The translations under genes and the position numbers were made by a program. A DNA stretch of 64,000 bases from Rhizobium rosettiformans (lineage in GTDB: Bacteria > Pseudomonadota > Alphaproteobacteria > Rhizobiales > Rhizobiaceae). This document shows, piece after piece, positions 38,600 to 46,831 of this stretch. The first letter of the stretch is position 1, and each line of letters starts with the position of its first letter. The stretch is from NCBI RefSeq assembly GCF_016806065.1, contig NZ_CP032405.1, positions 2,384,001 to 2,448,000 of the forward strand. Direction: 5' to 3'. The notes under the pieces are model-generated. The model was not told the origin of the DNA, made no database searches, and saw nothing but the letters and a program-made list of their open reading frames with translations.

Positions 38600-38674
38600 C
38601 GCATCTCCAGCAATTTTCCAGCGTCACAGCAGCTTTGGCCTGAACTAGCCTCTGAGAAAACGAGGGGAAGCGTC

Positions 38675-40216
38675 ATGGATCAGGCACTTGCGGAAAACCC
38701 GGGCACGCGCAGGCAGCGATCGGCTCGCAGGGGTGGGGCGATCGTTTCGCCGCTCGTAGTGCCGTACATCCGACGCAACATCCCGACCTACGACATCCTG
38801 TCGGAGGAAAATCTCGAACGTATCGAAGCGGTTGCCGATCGCATCCTCGCCGAAATCGGCATCGAGTTTCGCGACGACCCGGCAGCGCTGGAGCTCTGGC
38901 GCAAGGCGGGCGCCGAGATGGATGGACTTCGCGTGCGGTTCCCCAAGGGAATGCTGCGCGAGATCCTTGCCTCGGCCCCGGCAGTCTTTACCCAGCACGC
39001 CCGCAATCCGGCCAACAATGTCGAAATCGGCGGCAATGCCGTCGTCTTCTCGCCGGCCTATGGCTCGCCCTTCGTCATGGACCTCGATAAGGGCCGCCGC
39101 TATGGCACGATCGAGGACTTCCGCAACCTGATAAAGCTTGCCCAGTCCTCGCCCTGGCTGCACCATTCCGGCGGCACGATCTGCGAACCTGTCGACGTGC
39201 CCGTCAACAAGCGCCACCTCGACATGGTCTACAGCCACATGAAATATTCCGACCGCCCTTTCATGGGCTCGGTGACGGCAGAGGACCGTGCCGAAGAATC
39301 GATCGAAATGGCCCGCATTCTCTTCGGAGCCGATTTCGTCGACCGGAACTGCGTCATCCTCGGCAATGTCAACGTCAACTCGCCGCTCGTCTGGGACGGC
39401 ACGATGACCCGGGCCCTGCGTGCCTATGCCCGGGCCAACCAGGCAGCCGTCATCGTCCCCTTCATCCTCGGCGGTGCCATGGGCCCGGTCACCAATGCCG
39501 GGGCAATCGCCCAGTCGCTGGCTGAGACCATGGCCGGCTGTGCCCTGACCCAGCTGGAACGTAAGGGTGCGCCGGTCATCTTCGGCAACTTCCTCTCCTC
39601 AATGTCCCTGCGTTCGGGCTCGCCGACCTTCGGCACGCCGGAACCTGCGATCGGCTCCATGGTCATAGGCCAGCTCGCCCGGCGGCTGAAGCTGCCGCTC
39701 CGCTGTGCCGGAAACTTCTCCAATTCCAAACTGCCGGATGCCCAGGCCATGCAGGAGGGCGTCATGTCGATGCTATCAGCCGTGCATTGCGGCGCGAACT
39801 TCATCCTTCATTCGGCCGGCTTCGTCGACGGACTGCTGGCCATGTCCTACGAGAAATTCGTCATGGACACCGATTTCTGCGGCGCCCTCCATTCCTATCT
39901 CGCCGGTGTCGTGGTCGACGACAACACACTCGCCATGGATGCCTTCGAAGAGGTCGGCCCCGGCAGTCATTTCCTCGGTTCGGCTCACACCATGCGCAAC
40001 TACCAGACCGCTTTCTGGGATTCGGCCCTATCGGACAACGAGCCCTTCGAAAAGTGGTCGGAAGCCGGCTCGACCGACATGGCGACGCGTGCCAATGCCC
40101 GCTGGAAAAAGACGCTCGCCGAATACGAAGCGCCGCCTTTGGACATCGCCATCGACGAAGCGCTTCTAGACTATGTGGATCGCACAAAGCGCGCCAAGCC
40201 GGACGCCTGGTATTGA
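38675..40216 (+). CDS. Non-pyrrolysine MttB-family methyltransferase
   Basis: A 513-residue protein of the trimethylamine methyltransferase (MttB/COG5598) superfamily with a predicted TIM barrel. Family signatures include LEELER-like EENLERIEAVADRILAEIG, NVNVNSPLVWDGTM, LGGAMGPVTNAG and HSAGFVDGLLAMSYEKF. No in-frame stop or amber codon occurs, so it belongs to the pyrrolysine-lacking branch, whose characterised members demethylate quaternary amines such as glycine betaine by passing the methyl group to a corrinoid protein. No corrinoid protein gene is adjacent. Together with the next gene and the divergent LysR it probably forms a small amine-catabolism operon. Substrate unknown. Confidence 0.88.
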   Translation: MDQALAENPGTRRQRSARRGGAIVSPLVVPYIRRNIPTYDILSEENLERIEAVADRILAEIGIEFRDDPAALELWRKAGAEMDGLRVRFPKGMLREILASAPAVFTQHARNPANNVEIGGNAVVFSPAYGSPFVMDLDKGRRYGTIEDFRNLIKLAQSSPWLHHSGGTICEPVDVPVNKRHLDMVYSHMKYSDRPFMGSVTAEDRAEESIEMARILFGADFVDRNCVILGNVNVNSPLVWDGTMTRALRAYARANQAAVIVPFILGGAMGPVTNAGAIAQSLAETMAGCALTQLERKGAPVIFGNFLSSMSLRSGSPTFGTPEPAIGSMVIGQLARRLKLPLRCAGNFSNSKLPDAQAMQEGVMSMLSAVHCGANFILHSAGFVDGLLAMSYEKFVMDTDFCGALHSYLAGVVVDDNTLAMDAFEEVGPGSHFLGSAHTMRNYQTAFWDSALSDNEPFEKWSEAGSTDMATRANARWKKTLAEYEAPPLDIAIDEALLDYVDRTKRAKPDAWY

Positions 40217-40232
40217 ACGGAATGCATGACGA

Positions 40233-42275
40233 ATGACCGGGAACCGTGATCCCCTTCTCCAGCCTTTCCAGCTGAAGCACCTGACGCTGAAGAACCGCAT
40301 CATGTCGACGGCGCATGAACCGGCCTATTCGGAAGCGGGCATGCCGACAGAGCGCTACCGGCTCTATCATGTCGAAAAGGCGAAAGGCGGCATCGCGCTC
40401 ACCATGACGGCGGGCTCGGCCAGTGTGAGTCGCGACAGCCCGCCGGCCTTTGGCAATCTCTTGGCTTGGAAGGACGAGATCGTCCCGCATCTGAAGCGTC
40501 TGACCGATGACTGTCACGAGCATGGCTGCGCCGTGATGATCCAGCTCACCCATCTCGGCCGTCGTACCAATTGGAACAAGGGTGACTGGCTGCCGGTGCT
40601 GGCGCCTTCGCCGATCCGCGAGCCGGCCCACCGGCATTTTCCCAAGGAGATCGAGGACTGGGACATCGAGCGCATCGTCGAGGATTACGCGACGGCCGCC
40701 GCCCGTATGCAGGAAGCCGGCCTCGATGGGATCGAGTTTGAAGCTTACGGCCATCTGATGGACAGCTTCTGGTCGCCGGCCACCAACCGGCGCGAGGATG
40801 AGTACGGCGGCTCCCTCGACAACCGCATGCGCTTTTCCAACCTGGTGATATCAGCCGTTAGAAAAGCCGTCGGTCCGGATTTCATCGTCGGCATCCGCAT
40901 GGTCGCCGATGAGGATTGGGACAAAGGTCTTTCGCGCCACGAGGGCGTCGAGATCGCGAAGCGCTTCGCAAGCTCCGGCAAGATCGATTTCCTGAACATC
41001 ATCAGGGGCCATATCGAGCACGACGCGGCACTCAACAACGTCATCCCCATCCAGGGCATGGCGGCCTCGCCACATCTCGACTTCGCCGGTGATATCAGGG
41101 CGGCGACCAAGTTCCCGGTCTTCCATGCTGCCCGCATCGCCGATGTCGCAACCGCCCGCCATGCGATTGCCGAGGGAAAGCTCGACATGGTCGGCATGAC
41201 CCGTGCCCATATCGCCGATCCGCACATCGTCAGAAAAATCATCGAGGGCCGCGAGCACCAGATCCGCCCCTGTGTCGGCGCGACCTATTGTCTCGACCGC
41301 ATCTATGAAGGCGGCGAGGCGCTTTGCATCCACAATGCCGCGACCAGCCGCGAGGCGCTGATCCCGCATGATCTGCCAAAGGCGGAAAAGCCACGCAAGG
41401 CGGTGGTGGTTGGGGCAGGGCCGGCAGGCCTGGAAGCCGCACGCGTGCTCGCCGAGCGCGGCCATCATGTCGAGGTGCTGGAAGCGTCGAGCCGGGCTGG
41501 CGGTCAGGTGAACCTACTGACCCGCAATCCGCGCCGCAAGGAAATGGTTGGCATTGTCGATTGGCGTCTGGCGGAACTGGAGCGGCTGGGGGTGAGCATC
41601 CACTATGACACCTATGCCGGTGTCGACGACGTGCTTGGCTTCGATCCCGATCTTGTTGTCATCGCAACCGGCGGCATCGCTCAGTCGCCGGAACTGGAGG
41701 CAGGCGATGATCTCGTCATCTCCAGCTGGGACATCCTCGCCGGCAGCGTAAAGCCCGAGGGGCCGGTTCTTCTCTACGACGACAATGGCGGTCATCCCGG
41801 CATGAGTGCCGCAGAAGTCATTGCCAATGCCGGCGTCGAACTTGAAGTCGTCTCGCCGGAACGCTTCTTTGCGCCGGAGATGGGCGGCATGAACCATGTG
41901 CCCTATGCCAAGACCTTCGCTGAAAAGAATGTCCGGGTCACGATCAACACCAAGTTGGTGGGCCTTCGCCGCGATGGCAATGCTTTGCTCGCGACACTCG
42001 GCTCGGATTTCTCGGATGTGCGGGTGGAGCGACGCGTCGCCCAAGTGGTCGTGGAGCACGGCACCATGGCCAATGCCGATCTCTATCTGGACCTCAAGCC
42101 GCTTTCACGCAATCGCGGCGCCGTCGACTATTCCGCGCTAATCGCGAGACGCGATCCACTGCCGCTCAAGGATGAGGCCGCCAGCTTCGACCTTCTGCGC
42201 ATCGGTGACGCCATCGAAAGCCGCAACATCCACGCTGCCGTCTACGATGCCCTGCGCTTTTGCAGCCTTCTGTAG
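40233..42275 (+). CDS. Trimethylamine dehydrogenase/N-methylproline demethylase-like flavoprotein
   Basis: A 680-residue oxidoreductase. The N-terminal Old Yellow Enzyme-type TIM barrel binds FMN (LKNRIMSTAHEPAYSEAGMP; GIEFEAYGHLMDSFWSPATNRREDEYGG), a Cys-containing linker is at 347-365, and the C-terminal part has FAD/NAD-binding folds (VVVGAGPAGLEAARVLAERG). This is the family of trimethylamine dehydrogenase, histamine dehydrogenase and rhizobial stachydrine/N-methylproline and dimethylglycine demethylases. The 4Fe-4S ligand set of trimethylamine dehydrogenase (C-x2-C-x2-C-x11-C) is here C347, Ala350, C353, C365, one ligand short. It starts 17 bases after the MttB-family stop. Likely role: oxidative N-demethylation. 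Confidence 0.88.
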   Translation: MTGNRDPLLQPFQLKHLTLKNRIMSTAHEPAYSEAGMPTERYRLYHVEKAKGGIALTMTAGSASVSRDSPPAFGNLLAWKDEIVPHLKRLTDDCHEHGCAVMIQLTHLGRRTNWNKGDWLPVLAPSPIREPAHRHFPKEIEDWDIERIVEDYATAAARMQEAGLDGIEFEAYGHLMDSFWSPATNRREDEYGGSLDNRMRFSNLVISAVRKAVGPDFIVGIRMVADEDWDKGLSRHEGVEIAKRFASSGKIDFLNIIRGHIEHDAALNNVIPIQGMAASPHLDFAGDIRAATKFPVFHAARIADVATARHAIAEGKLDMVGMTRAHIADPHIVRKIIEGREHQIRPCVGATYCLDRIYEGGEALCIHNAATSREALIPHDLPKAEKPRKAVVVGAGPAGLEAARVLAERGHHVEVLEASSRAGGQVNLLTRNPRRKEMVGIVDWRLAELERLGVSIHYDTYAGVDDVLGFDPDLVVIATGGIAQSPELEAGDDLVISSWDILAGSVKPEGPVLLYDDNGGHPGMSAAEVIANAGVELEVVSPERFFAPEMGGMNHVPYAKTFAEKNVRVTINTKLVGLRRDGNALLATLGSDFSDVRVERRVAQVVVEHGTMANADLYLDLKPLSRNRGAVDYSALIARRDPLPLKDEAASFDLLRIGDAIESRNIHAAVYDALRFCSLL

Positions 42276-42282
42276 CGCATAG

Positions 42283-42306
42283 CAAAAGACGGCGCCGAAG
42301 CGCCGC
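42283..42306 (-). terminator. Terminator of the PRC-barrel gene
   Basis: On the minus strand GGCGC-TTCG-GCGCC (42304-42291) forms a UUCG-tetraloop hairpin, extended by C-G and G-U pairs, followed by GTCTTTTGC. It lies just beyond the PRC-barrel stop codon. Confidence 0.75.
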
Positions 42307-42340
42307 CCCTTAGGACCTTAACACGTCCCACGTTCCAGGA

Positions 42341-43003
42341 TTAGTTGTCCGTCGACGAGGTGGTGGTGCCGTCGGTCGGAGCCATTGTGCCCGTGTTACC
42401 AGCGTCGGCAGCCTGGTCAGACAGAGTACGGAACTCCGGCGCGTTGCGCAGGCTGTCAGCCGTTTCCGTGGTGGTCAGGCGAACTTCTGCGTCAGCGACA
42501 GCCTCGGTGGTAGTCGTCGTCGTGGCTGCATCGCCCGTGCCGGTCATGGTCGCATCATCCATTTCGCGGCTGATGGTGATCTTGTCGAACGGGATGGCGA
42601 CGTTCTTCTGGCCAATGCCGAGGAAGCCACCCACGCCGACAACTGCGGCGACGATGCCACCGTCTTCCTGCACGAGCAGGTCGTTGATGTCACCGATCGA
42701 CTGGTTGTCGGAGGTGTAGATCGGCTGGCCCATGAAATCGTTGACCGAGATCTGGTTTTCAGCCTGTTCCGTCAGATAAGTGGCCGAGCCGGCAGCGTCA
42801 GCGGGAGCCTGGGCAGTGGTGCCCATCGTGCCGTCCGTCGAAGCGCCCGGGGTGACCGGAGCAGGCGTCGTGGTGGTGCCGTCCATAGTGGCCGGCGGCG
42901 TCGTCGTTGCACCCGGAGTTGCGTCCTGAGCGACGGCAAACGGGGCCATTGCGGTGGAACCGAGCAGCATGGCTGCGGCGAGGGTCTTGAGAGACTTGTT
43001 CAT
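42341..43003 (-). CDS. Exported PRC-barrel domain protein
   Basis: A 220-residue protein with a signal peptide (MNKSLKTLAAAMLLGSTAMA, cleavage near AVA-QD), a Thr/Pro/Ala-rich low-complexity linker, and a PRC-barrel domain (about residues 88-150: VNDFMGQPIYTSDNQSIGDINDLLV, then GGIVAAVVGVGGFLGIGQKNVAIPFDKI). The C-terminal part is again Thr-rich. Exported PRC-barrel proteins are common in rhizobia and often belong to stress regulons. A GGAAC box followed 17 to 18 bases later by a CATT-like element lies upstream, only weakly similar to an EcfG promoter. Confidence 0.85.
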   Translation of the reverse strand: MNKSLKTLAAAMLLGSTAMAPFAVAQDATPGATTTPPATMDGTTTTPAPVTPGASTDGTMGTTAQAPADAAGSATYLTEQAENQISVNDFMGQPIYTSDNQSIGDINDLLVQEDGGIVAAVVGVGGFLGIGQKNVAIPFDKITISREMDDATMTGTGDAATTTTTTEAVADAEVRLTTTETADSLRNAPEFRTLSDQAADAGNTGTMAPTDGTTTSSTDN

Positions 43004-43171
43004 GGTGGACCTACCTTTCCTCTGAGATGGTCTGCGACTGACACTGCCCTTGCTGAAGTGCTGGGCGGCGTCGGTTCGAGAGGAAAATGTCCGGCGGCCT
43101 AGATCGTTCCGCTGGCGAAGTCCTGAATATTTTGAGGGGGTTGCGGGAACAAATTACGCCGATCGCAGTTT

Positions 43172-43193
43172 GCGGGGCCGCTTCAGGCCCCGC
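43172..43193. terminator. GC hairpin beside the SMP-30 gene end
   Basis: GCGGGGCC (43172-43179) and GGCCCCGC (43186-43193) with a GCTTCA loop, immediately beyond the 3' end of the SMP-30 gene. There is no T-run; it may be a weak terminator. Confidence 0.5.
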
Positions 43194-43210
43194 CCCTCAG
43201 AGCCAGACAC

Positions 43211-44101
43211 TCAGAGTTTGAACCGCGGCTCGGTCTTGCCCTTGACGCTCACGCCGAGATCGAAGGTGACGCCTGCGAGCGGGTCTTTGGACCGTTCCGC
43301 ATCTGTGAGTCCCTCCCAGCAGGAGGTCACGGCGAGGCGATCGAGATTGACGCCATAGAATGCCGGGCAGGTCGGCCGGCGCATCGGGGCTGCGTAGCGA
43401 GCGATATGGCGACCGTCAGGCGCGTAGCGATCCACCGCGCCGCCGTCCCAGTTGGCATTCCAGATCGTGCCTTCGAGATCGACGACCGATCCGTCAATGA
43501 CGCCCTCGCGCTGAGACTGATCGATGAAGACAGTCGGAGCGGCAGTGGGCAGACCGGTCGCCGAATCGAGCTCGACCCGCATCATGTGGTTGACCTTCGA
43601 ATCGTTGAAGTAGCCGACAGACCCATCCGGCGAGAAGCAGATACCGTTCGGAATGCTGACTGCGTCAAAGAGCTTGGTCACGGTTGTCCCGGACACATGA
43701 TAGATGGCGCCGGCACCGGTCTCCGCTGTACGGCTCATCGTGCCGATCCACAGGGCGCCGCTCGGATGGACGCGGCCGTCATTCGAGCGGTTCTGCGGCT
43801 TGTCCTCGATATTTCCATAAAGGGAGAGGGTGCCGCTCATCGTGTCGCGCAGGAAGAGCCCCTGGTCGGAAGCGATAAGCTGCCGCGTCTCATCGACGAT
43901 AGCGAGCACGCTGCCGAGGAAGGGCAGGGCATGTCTGGTCAGACGGCCGCCGGCAACATCGAGTTCGCACAGCGTCTTGCCGAGGATGTCGAACCAGAAC
44001 AGCGCGCCGGTCGTCGGATCGTAAGTCGGACCCTCTCCCAGTTCCATACGCTCTTCGGTTAGCGTCCTGCCGGTGAAGCTCTCTGTCGCGATCACGCTCA
44101 T
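43211..44101 (-). CDS. SMP-30/gluconolactonase family protein
   Basis: A 296-residue six-bladed beta-propeller lactonase. Family features are LGEGPTYDPTTGALFWFDI (metal-binding Glu near residue 22), SNDGRVHPSGALWIGTM, SIPNGICFSPDG and a late GSVVDLEGTIWNANWDGG. Members hydrolyse sugar lactones such as those of arabinose, galactose, gluconate or fucose pathways. No sugar operon is adjacent, so the substrate is open. Confidence 0.9.
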   Translation of the reverse strand: MSVIATESFTGRTLTEERMELGEGPTYDPTTGALFWFDILGKTLCELDVAGGRLTRHALPFLGSVLAIVDETRQLIASDQGLFLRDTMSGTLSLYGNIEDKPQNRSNDGRVHPSGALWIGTMSRTAETGAGAIYHVSGTTVTKLFDAVSIPNGICFSPDGSVGYFNDSKVNHMMRVELDSATGLPTAAPTVFIDQSQREGVIDGSVVDLEGTIWNANWDGGAVDRYAPDGRHIARYAAPMRRPTCPAFYGVNLDRLAVTSCWEGLTDAERSKDPLAGVTFDLGVSVKGKTEPRFKL

Positions 44102-44428
44102 CCTCCTTGTCGATTTCGTCTATCTCTGCCGTGCGACTAAGGTCGCAAACAGGGGTTTACGGTAAAATTTATGGGGTATCTGGACCCTCGGCGCTTTACA
44201 AGTCTATGCTCCGGCAACCCAAGGGAACAGATTCGGTTTTGGTATCGCCTTTGGGGGGCCTTCAAGCATTCTTATCGCAAGGTCTCTGACACGGGAGCAC
44301 GCGAGATCAAAGGATCGGCTGAAGCCAGGTTTCGCCACGCCTTCGATCCGCAGCCAATGGCAGGTGTTTTAGCAGTTGACGTATACGTCTTGGACAATCT
44401 CCTCGATAATCACGACCGGTGACCCGGT
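44102..44428. other. Divergent intergenic region
   Basis: About 330 bases between the SMP-30 gene and the LuxR-type gene. It contains an AT-rich patch around 44155-44175 that could hold promoter elements. No gene, hairpin or clear operator is evident. Confidence 0.5.
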
Positions 44429-45181
44429 ATGGACGGGTGTGTGATGACGAACCAGGACATGGCAGCCGCCGAGCGCGTCGAGGGTCTGATCACCGACGTC
44501 AAAGGTTTCAAGACCCAGTTCGACGTCTTCCGTTTTATGAAGCGTGTGACGGAGCTTTACGGCGCCCGTGCCTTTATGGTGCTGAATATGCCGGGCGCGA
44601 CGGCGCAGGAACTCGGCAGCAGCTCGATCATCACCAACTGGCCTTCCGATCTCCTGACTGAGTTCGATCAGATTTCCCTGTTGTCGGGCAGTCCTGTGCT
44701 GGCGCATCTGCGCCGCTCGTCCGTCCCCCTGCGTTTCGACATCGATGACGTGGCACTGCAGCGTGATCCTCGATCCGGCGAGGTCTCGAAGGCGCTGTTT
44801 ACCCGCTTCCGCATGAACCGCGGATCCTATTTCCCCGTCCATGATGCAACGGGTGCCCGAGGGGCCGTCTCCTTCATCGGCGACCGCGACCCCTTCAACA
44901 CGCTTGAGATGATGGAACTCGCCTATATCGCGACGCATGTCTTCAATCGCCTCGCTGAAATCCGCGAGATGGACAGCCGCAACAGTGACATGCTGACCGA
45001 ACGGGAACTCGACTGCCTCAACTGGACGGCGGCCGGAAAGACCAGCGTTGAGATCGCGGAAATCTTGACGCTCTCGGAGCACACGATCAACCACTACCTG
45101 AACCGCGCGACGAAGAAGCTGGACGCGGTCAACCGCACCCAGGCCGTCGCCAAGGCCCTCCGGCTCGGCTTGATCAAGTAA
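44429..45181 (+). CDS. LuxR-family regulator with autoinducer-binding-like domain
   Basis: A 250-residue regulator. The N-terminal domain (about 20-170) resembles the autoinducer-binding fold; the C-terminal GerE/LuxR helix-turn-helix spans about 188-248 (LTERELDCLNWTAAGKTSVEIAEILTLSEHTINHYL, then KLDAVNRTQAVAKALRLGLI). There is no luxI synthase gene nearby, so it is a LuxR solo or answers another ligand. The start could be ATG 44429 or ATG 44444. It lies upstream of the predicted sRNA and mrp, a gene order I recall from Sinorhizobium. Confidence 0.9.
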   Translation: MDGCVMTNQDMAAAERVEGLITDVKGFKTQFDVFRFMKRVTELYGARAFMVLNMPGATAQELGSSSIITNWPSDLLTEFDQISLLSGSPVLAHLRRSSVPLRFDIDDVALQRDPRSGEVSKALFTRFRMNRGSYFPVHDATGARGAVSFIGDRDPFNTLEMMELAYIATHVFNRLAEIREMDSRNSDMLTERELDCLNWTAAGKTSVEIAEILTLSEHTINHYLNRATKKLDAVNRTQAVAKALRLGLIK

Positions 45182-45191
45182 GAGTAAACGC

Positions 45192-45211
45192 TGGTGCATT
45201 TTTGTGCGCCA
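45192..45211. promoter_or_regulatory. Imperfect inverted repeat, possible enhancer of the sRNA promoter
   Basis: TGGTGCA (45192-45198), six bases, TGCGCCA (45205-45211): one mismatch between arms. It lies about 135 bases before the predicted sRNA start, a distance typical of NtrC-type enhancers, but the half-sites are arranged inversely to the NtrC consensus TGCAC-N-GTGCA. It is also 11 bases after the luxR-type stop and could be part of a 3' end. Confidence 0.35.
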
Positions 45212-45300
45212 CCCACCACGTCAGCCTAGTTTCCCGGCACAATTCCGATCTGGTGAGGCACATAACGCCTTTGCAGCCACATTTCCCGCCCTTTGAAAAC

Positions 45301-45316
45301 TGGCACGCTTTCTGCA
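45301..45316 (+). promoter_or_regulatory. Sigma-54 (RpoN) promoter
   Basis: TGGCACG-CTTT-CTGCA at 45301-45316 matches the -24/-12 consensus TGGCACG-N4-TTGCA at every fixed position but one (C for T just before the -12 TGC). The GG and GC dinucleotides have the required spacing. It drives rightward, into the predicted small RNA and not directly into mrp, whose start codon is 210 bases further on with a terminator between. Confidence 0.82.
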
Positions 45317-45326
45317 TTGCTAGTGC

Positions 45327-45419
45327 CAGTCCAGAGGGGACGTTGCACGACACCCGTTAACGGGTGCAGCCTGACAAGCCGCCGCGGGGGGTGCTCTCCG
45401 CAGGCGGCTTGTCTGTTTT
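45327..45419 (+). ncRNA. Predicted sigma-54-dependent small RNA, about 93 nt, possibly alpha-r8/MmgR type
   Basis: Start estimated 12 bases after the -12 element, end at the T-run. Two structures are visible: a hairpin with stem ACCCG/CGGGT and TTAA loop (45352-45365), and an intrinsic terminator GACAAGCCGCC (45373-45383) / GGCGGCTTGTC (45403-45413), extended by an inner GCGG/CCGC stem and followed by TGTTTT. No open frame of note lies inside. From memory, the nitrogen-responsive alpha-r8/MmgR sRNA of Sinorhizobium lies between a luxR-type gene and mrp; the location fits, but identity was not checked by alignment. Confidence 0.75.
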
Positions 45420-45525
45420 GGCCGCAATGGTCGCAGCCACGATCCGTATTTGCTGTTGGCGAATGTCTCCTGCTCCCTTATCTGATTTCGCAGACGTGAA
45501 AGACGTAAGTGGAAAGAAGATTGAA

Positions 45526-46677
45526 ATGGCCGAACTGTCGCGTGATCGGGTGATTGAGGCGCTGAAGGGGATCCGCGGACCGGATCTCGATGGCAACATT
45601 GTCGACCTTGGCATGGTATCGGATGTCTTCATCTCCGACGGCAAGGTCTACTTCTCCATTAATGTGCCTGCCGAGCGCGCCCAGGAACTGGAGCCACTGC
45701 GCCAGGCTGCCGAGCGAACAGTGAAGGCTCTGCCCGGTGTGAGCGGTGCGGTGGTCAGCCTGACAGCCGAGCGCAAACAGGGCGCCACCCCGCCGCCGCG
45801 CCCGCAGCCTGCAGCCCCCGCCCACAACCACGCCCACAGTCATGGCCCGGCGCAGAGCGGACCACAGCGCACGAAGGCTGGAGTCCCTGGCATCGAAGCC
45901 ATCATCGCGGTCGCCTCCGGCAAGGGTGGCGTCGGCAAGTCGACCACGGCCGTCAACCTGGCCCTGGCGATGAAGGCGAACGGCCTGCGTGTCGGCATTC
46001 TTGACGCCGATGTCTACGGTCCTTCCATGCCGCGCCTTCTCGGCATTACCGGGCGCCCGCAGCAGATCGAGAACCGCATCATCGTGCCGATGGAGAATTA
46101 CGGCATCAAGGTTATGTCGATGGGCTTCCTCGTCGATGAAGGGACCGCGATGATCTGGCGCGGCCCGATGGTCCAGTCCGCCCTGATGCAGATGCTGCGC
46201 GAAGTCGCCTGGGGCGATCTCGACGTGCTGGTCGTCGACATGCCGCCGGGCACCGGTGATGCGCAGCTGACCATGGCCCAGCAGGTGCCGCTGTCGGGGG
46301 CGGTCATTGTCTCCACCCCGCAGGACCTTGCCCTTATCGATGCGCGCAAGGGCCTGAACATGTTCAACAAGGTCGAAGTGCCCGTGCTCGGCATCGTCGA
46401 GAACATGAGCTACTTCATCGCGCCGGATACGGGCAATCGCTACGACATCTTCGGTCATGGTGGCGCGAGGGCCGAGGCCGAGAAGATCGGCGTGCCCTTC
46501 CTCGGCGAAGTGCCGCTCACCATCTCGATCCGCGAGACCTCGGATGCCGGAACGCCTGTTGTGGTGAGTGAGCCCGACGGGCCGCAGGCGAAGATCTACC
46601 GCGACATCGCGACCAAGGCCTGGGAACAGGTCAAGGCTCGATCGGGTCGCGCAGCGCCGGCGATCGTCTTCGAATGA
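45526..46677 (+). CDS. mrp: Mrp/ApbC-type P-loop ATPase, iron-sulfur cluster carrier family
   Basis: A 383-residue protein. An N-terminal MIP18/DUF59 domain (about 1-85) and a His/Pro-rich linker (PAHNHAHSHG) lead to the ParA/MinD-like ATPase with Walker A SGKGGVGKSTTAV (about 131-144), DADVYGPSMPRLLG and VDMPPGTGDAQL. The family carries or inserts Fe-S clusters. The CxxC motif of E. coli Mrp/ApbC, expected after the ENMSYF segment, is absent here (ENMSYFIAPDTGNRYDIFG). The linker may bind metal. The ATG at 45526 follows GGAAAGAAG. Confidence 0.93.
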   Translation: MAELSRDRVIEALKGIRGPDLDGNIVDLGMVSDVFISDGKVYFSINVPAERAQELEPLRQAAERTVKALPGVSGAVVSLTAERKQGATPPPRPQPAAPAHNHAHSHGPAQSGPQRTKAGVPGIEAIIAVASGKGGVGKSTTAVNLALAMKANGLRVGILDADVYGPSMPRLLGITGRPQQIENRIIVPMENYGIKVMSMGFLVDEGTAMIWRGPMVQSALMQMLREVAWGDLDVLVVDMPPGTGDAQLTMAQQVPLSGAVIVSTPQDLALIDARKGLNMFNKVEVPVLGIVENMSYFIAPDTGNRYDIFGHGGARAEAEKIGVPFLGEVPLTISIRETSDAGTPVVVSEPDGPQAKIYRDIATKAWEQVKARSGRAAPAIVFE

Positions 46678-46831
46678 TCGCCGCTTGAAGGGGGCTTCGG
46701 CCGGCATCGCGCCTTCTTGAAGCGTGCGCCGGCTGCATTGCTGTGCTGCAACAATTGCTTTGGCGTTCCATCCGGGACTATGATTGGTTCCGGATCCAAA
46801 CCGCGCGGCGTGCCATGAAGGTGACCAGTCC

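Noticed and set aside
38675..40216. Pyrrolysine-containing MttB
   Set aside because: The reading frame has no internal amber codon and ends at a normal TGA, so the protein belongs to the branch without pyrrolysine.
43145..43170. EcfG promoter GGAAC-N17-GTT on the plus strand
   Set aside because: It points into the 3' end of the convergent SMP-30 gene and has A instead of C before GTT; probably chance.
46680..46831. Magnesium riboswitch before corA
   Set aside because: The leader has repeated CTTGAAG and GCCGGC segments but no arrangement I can match to a known Mg-sensing RNA.
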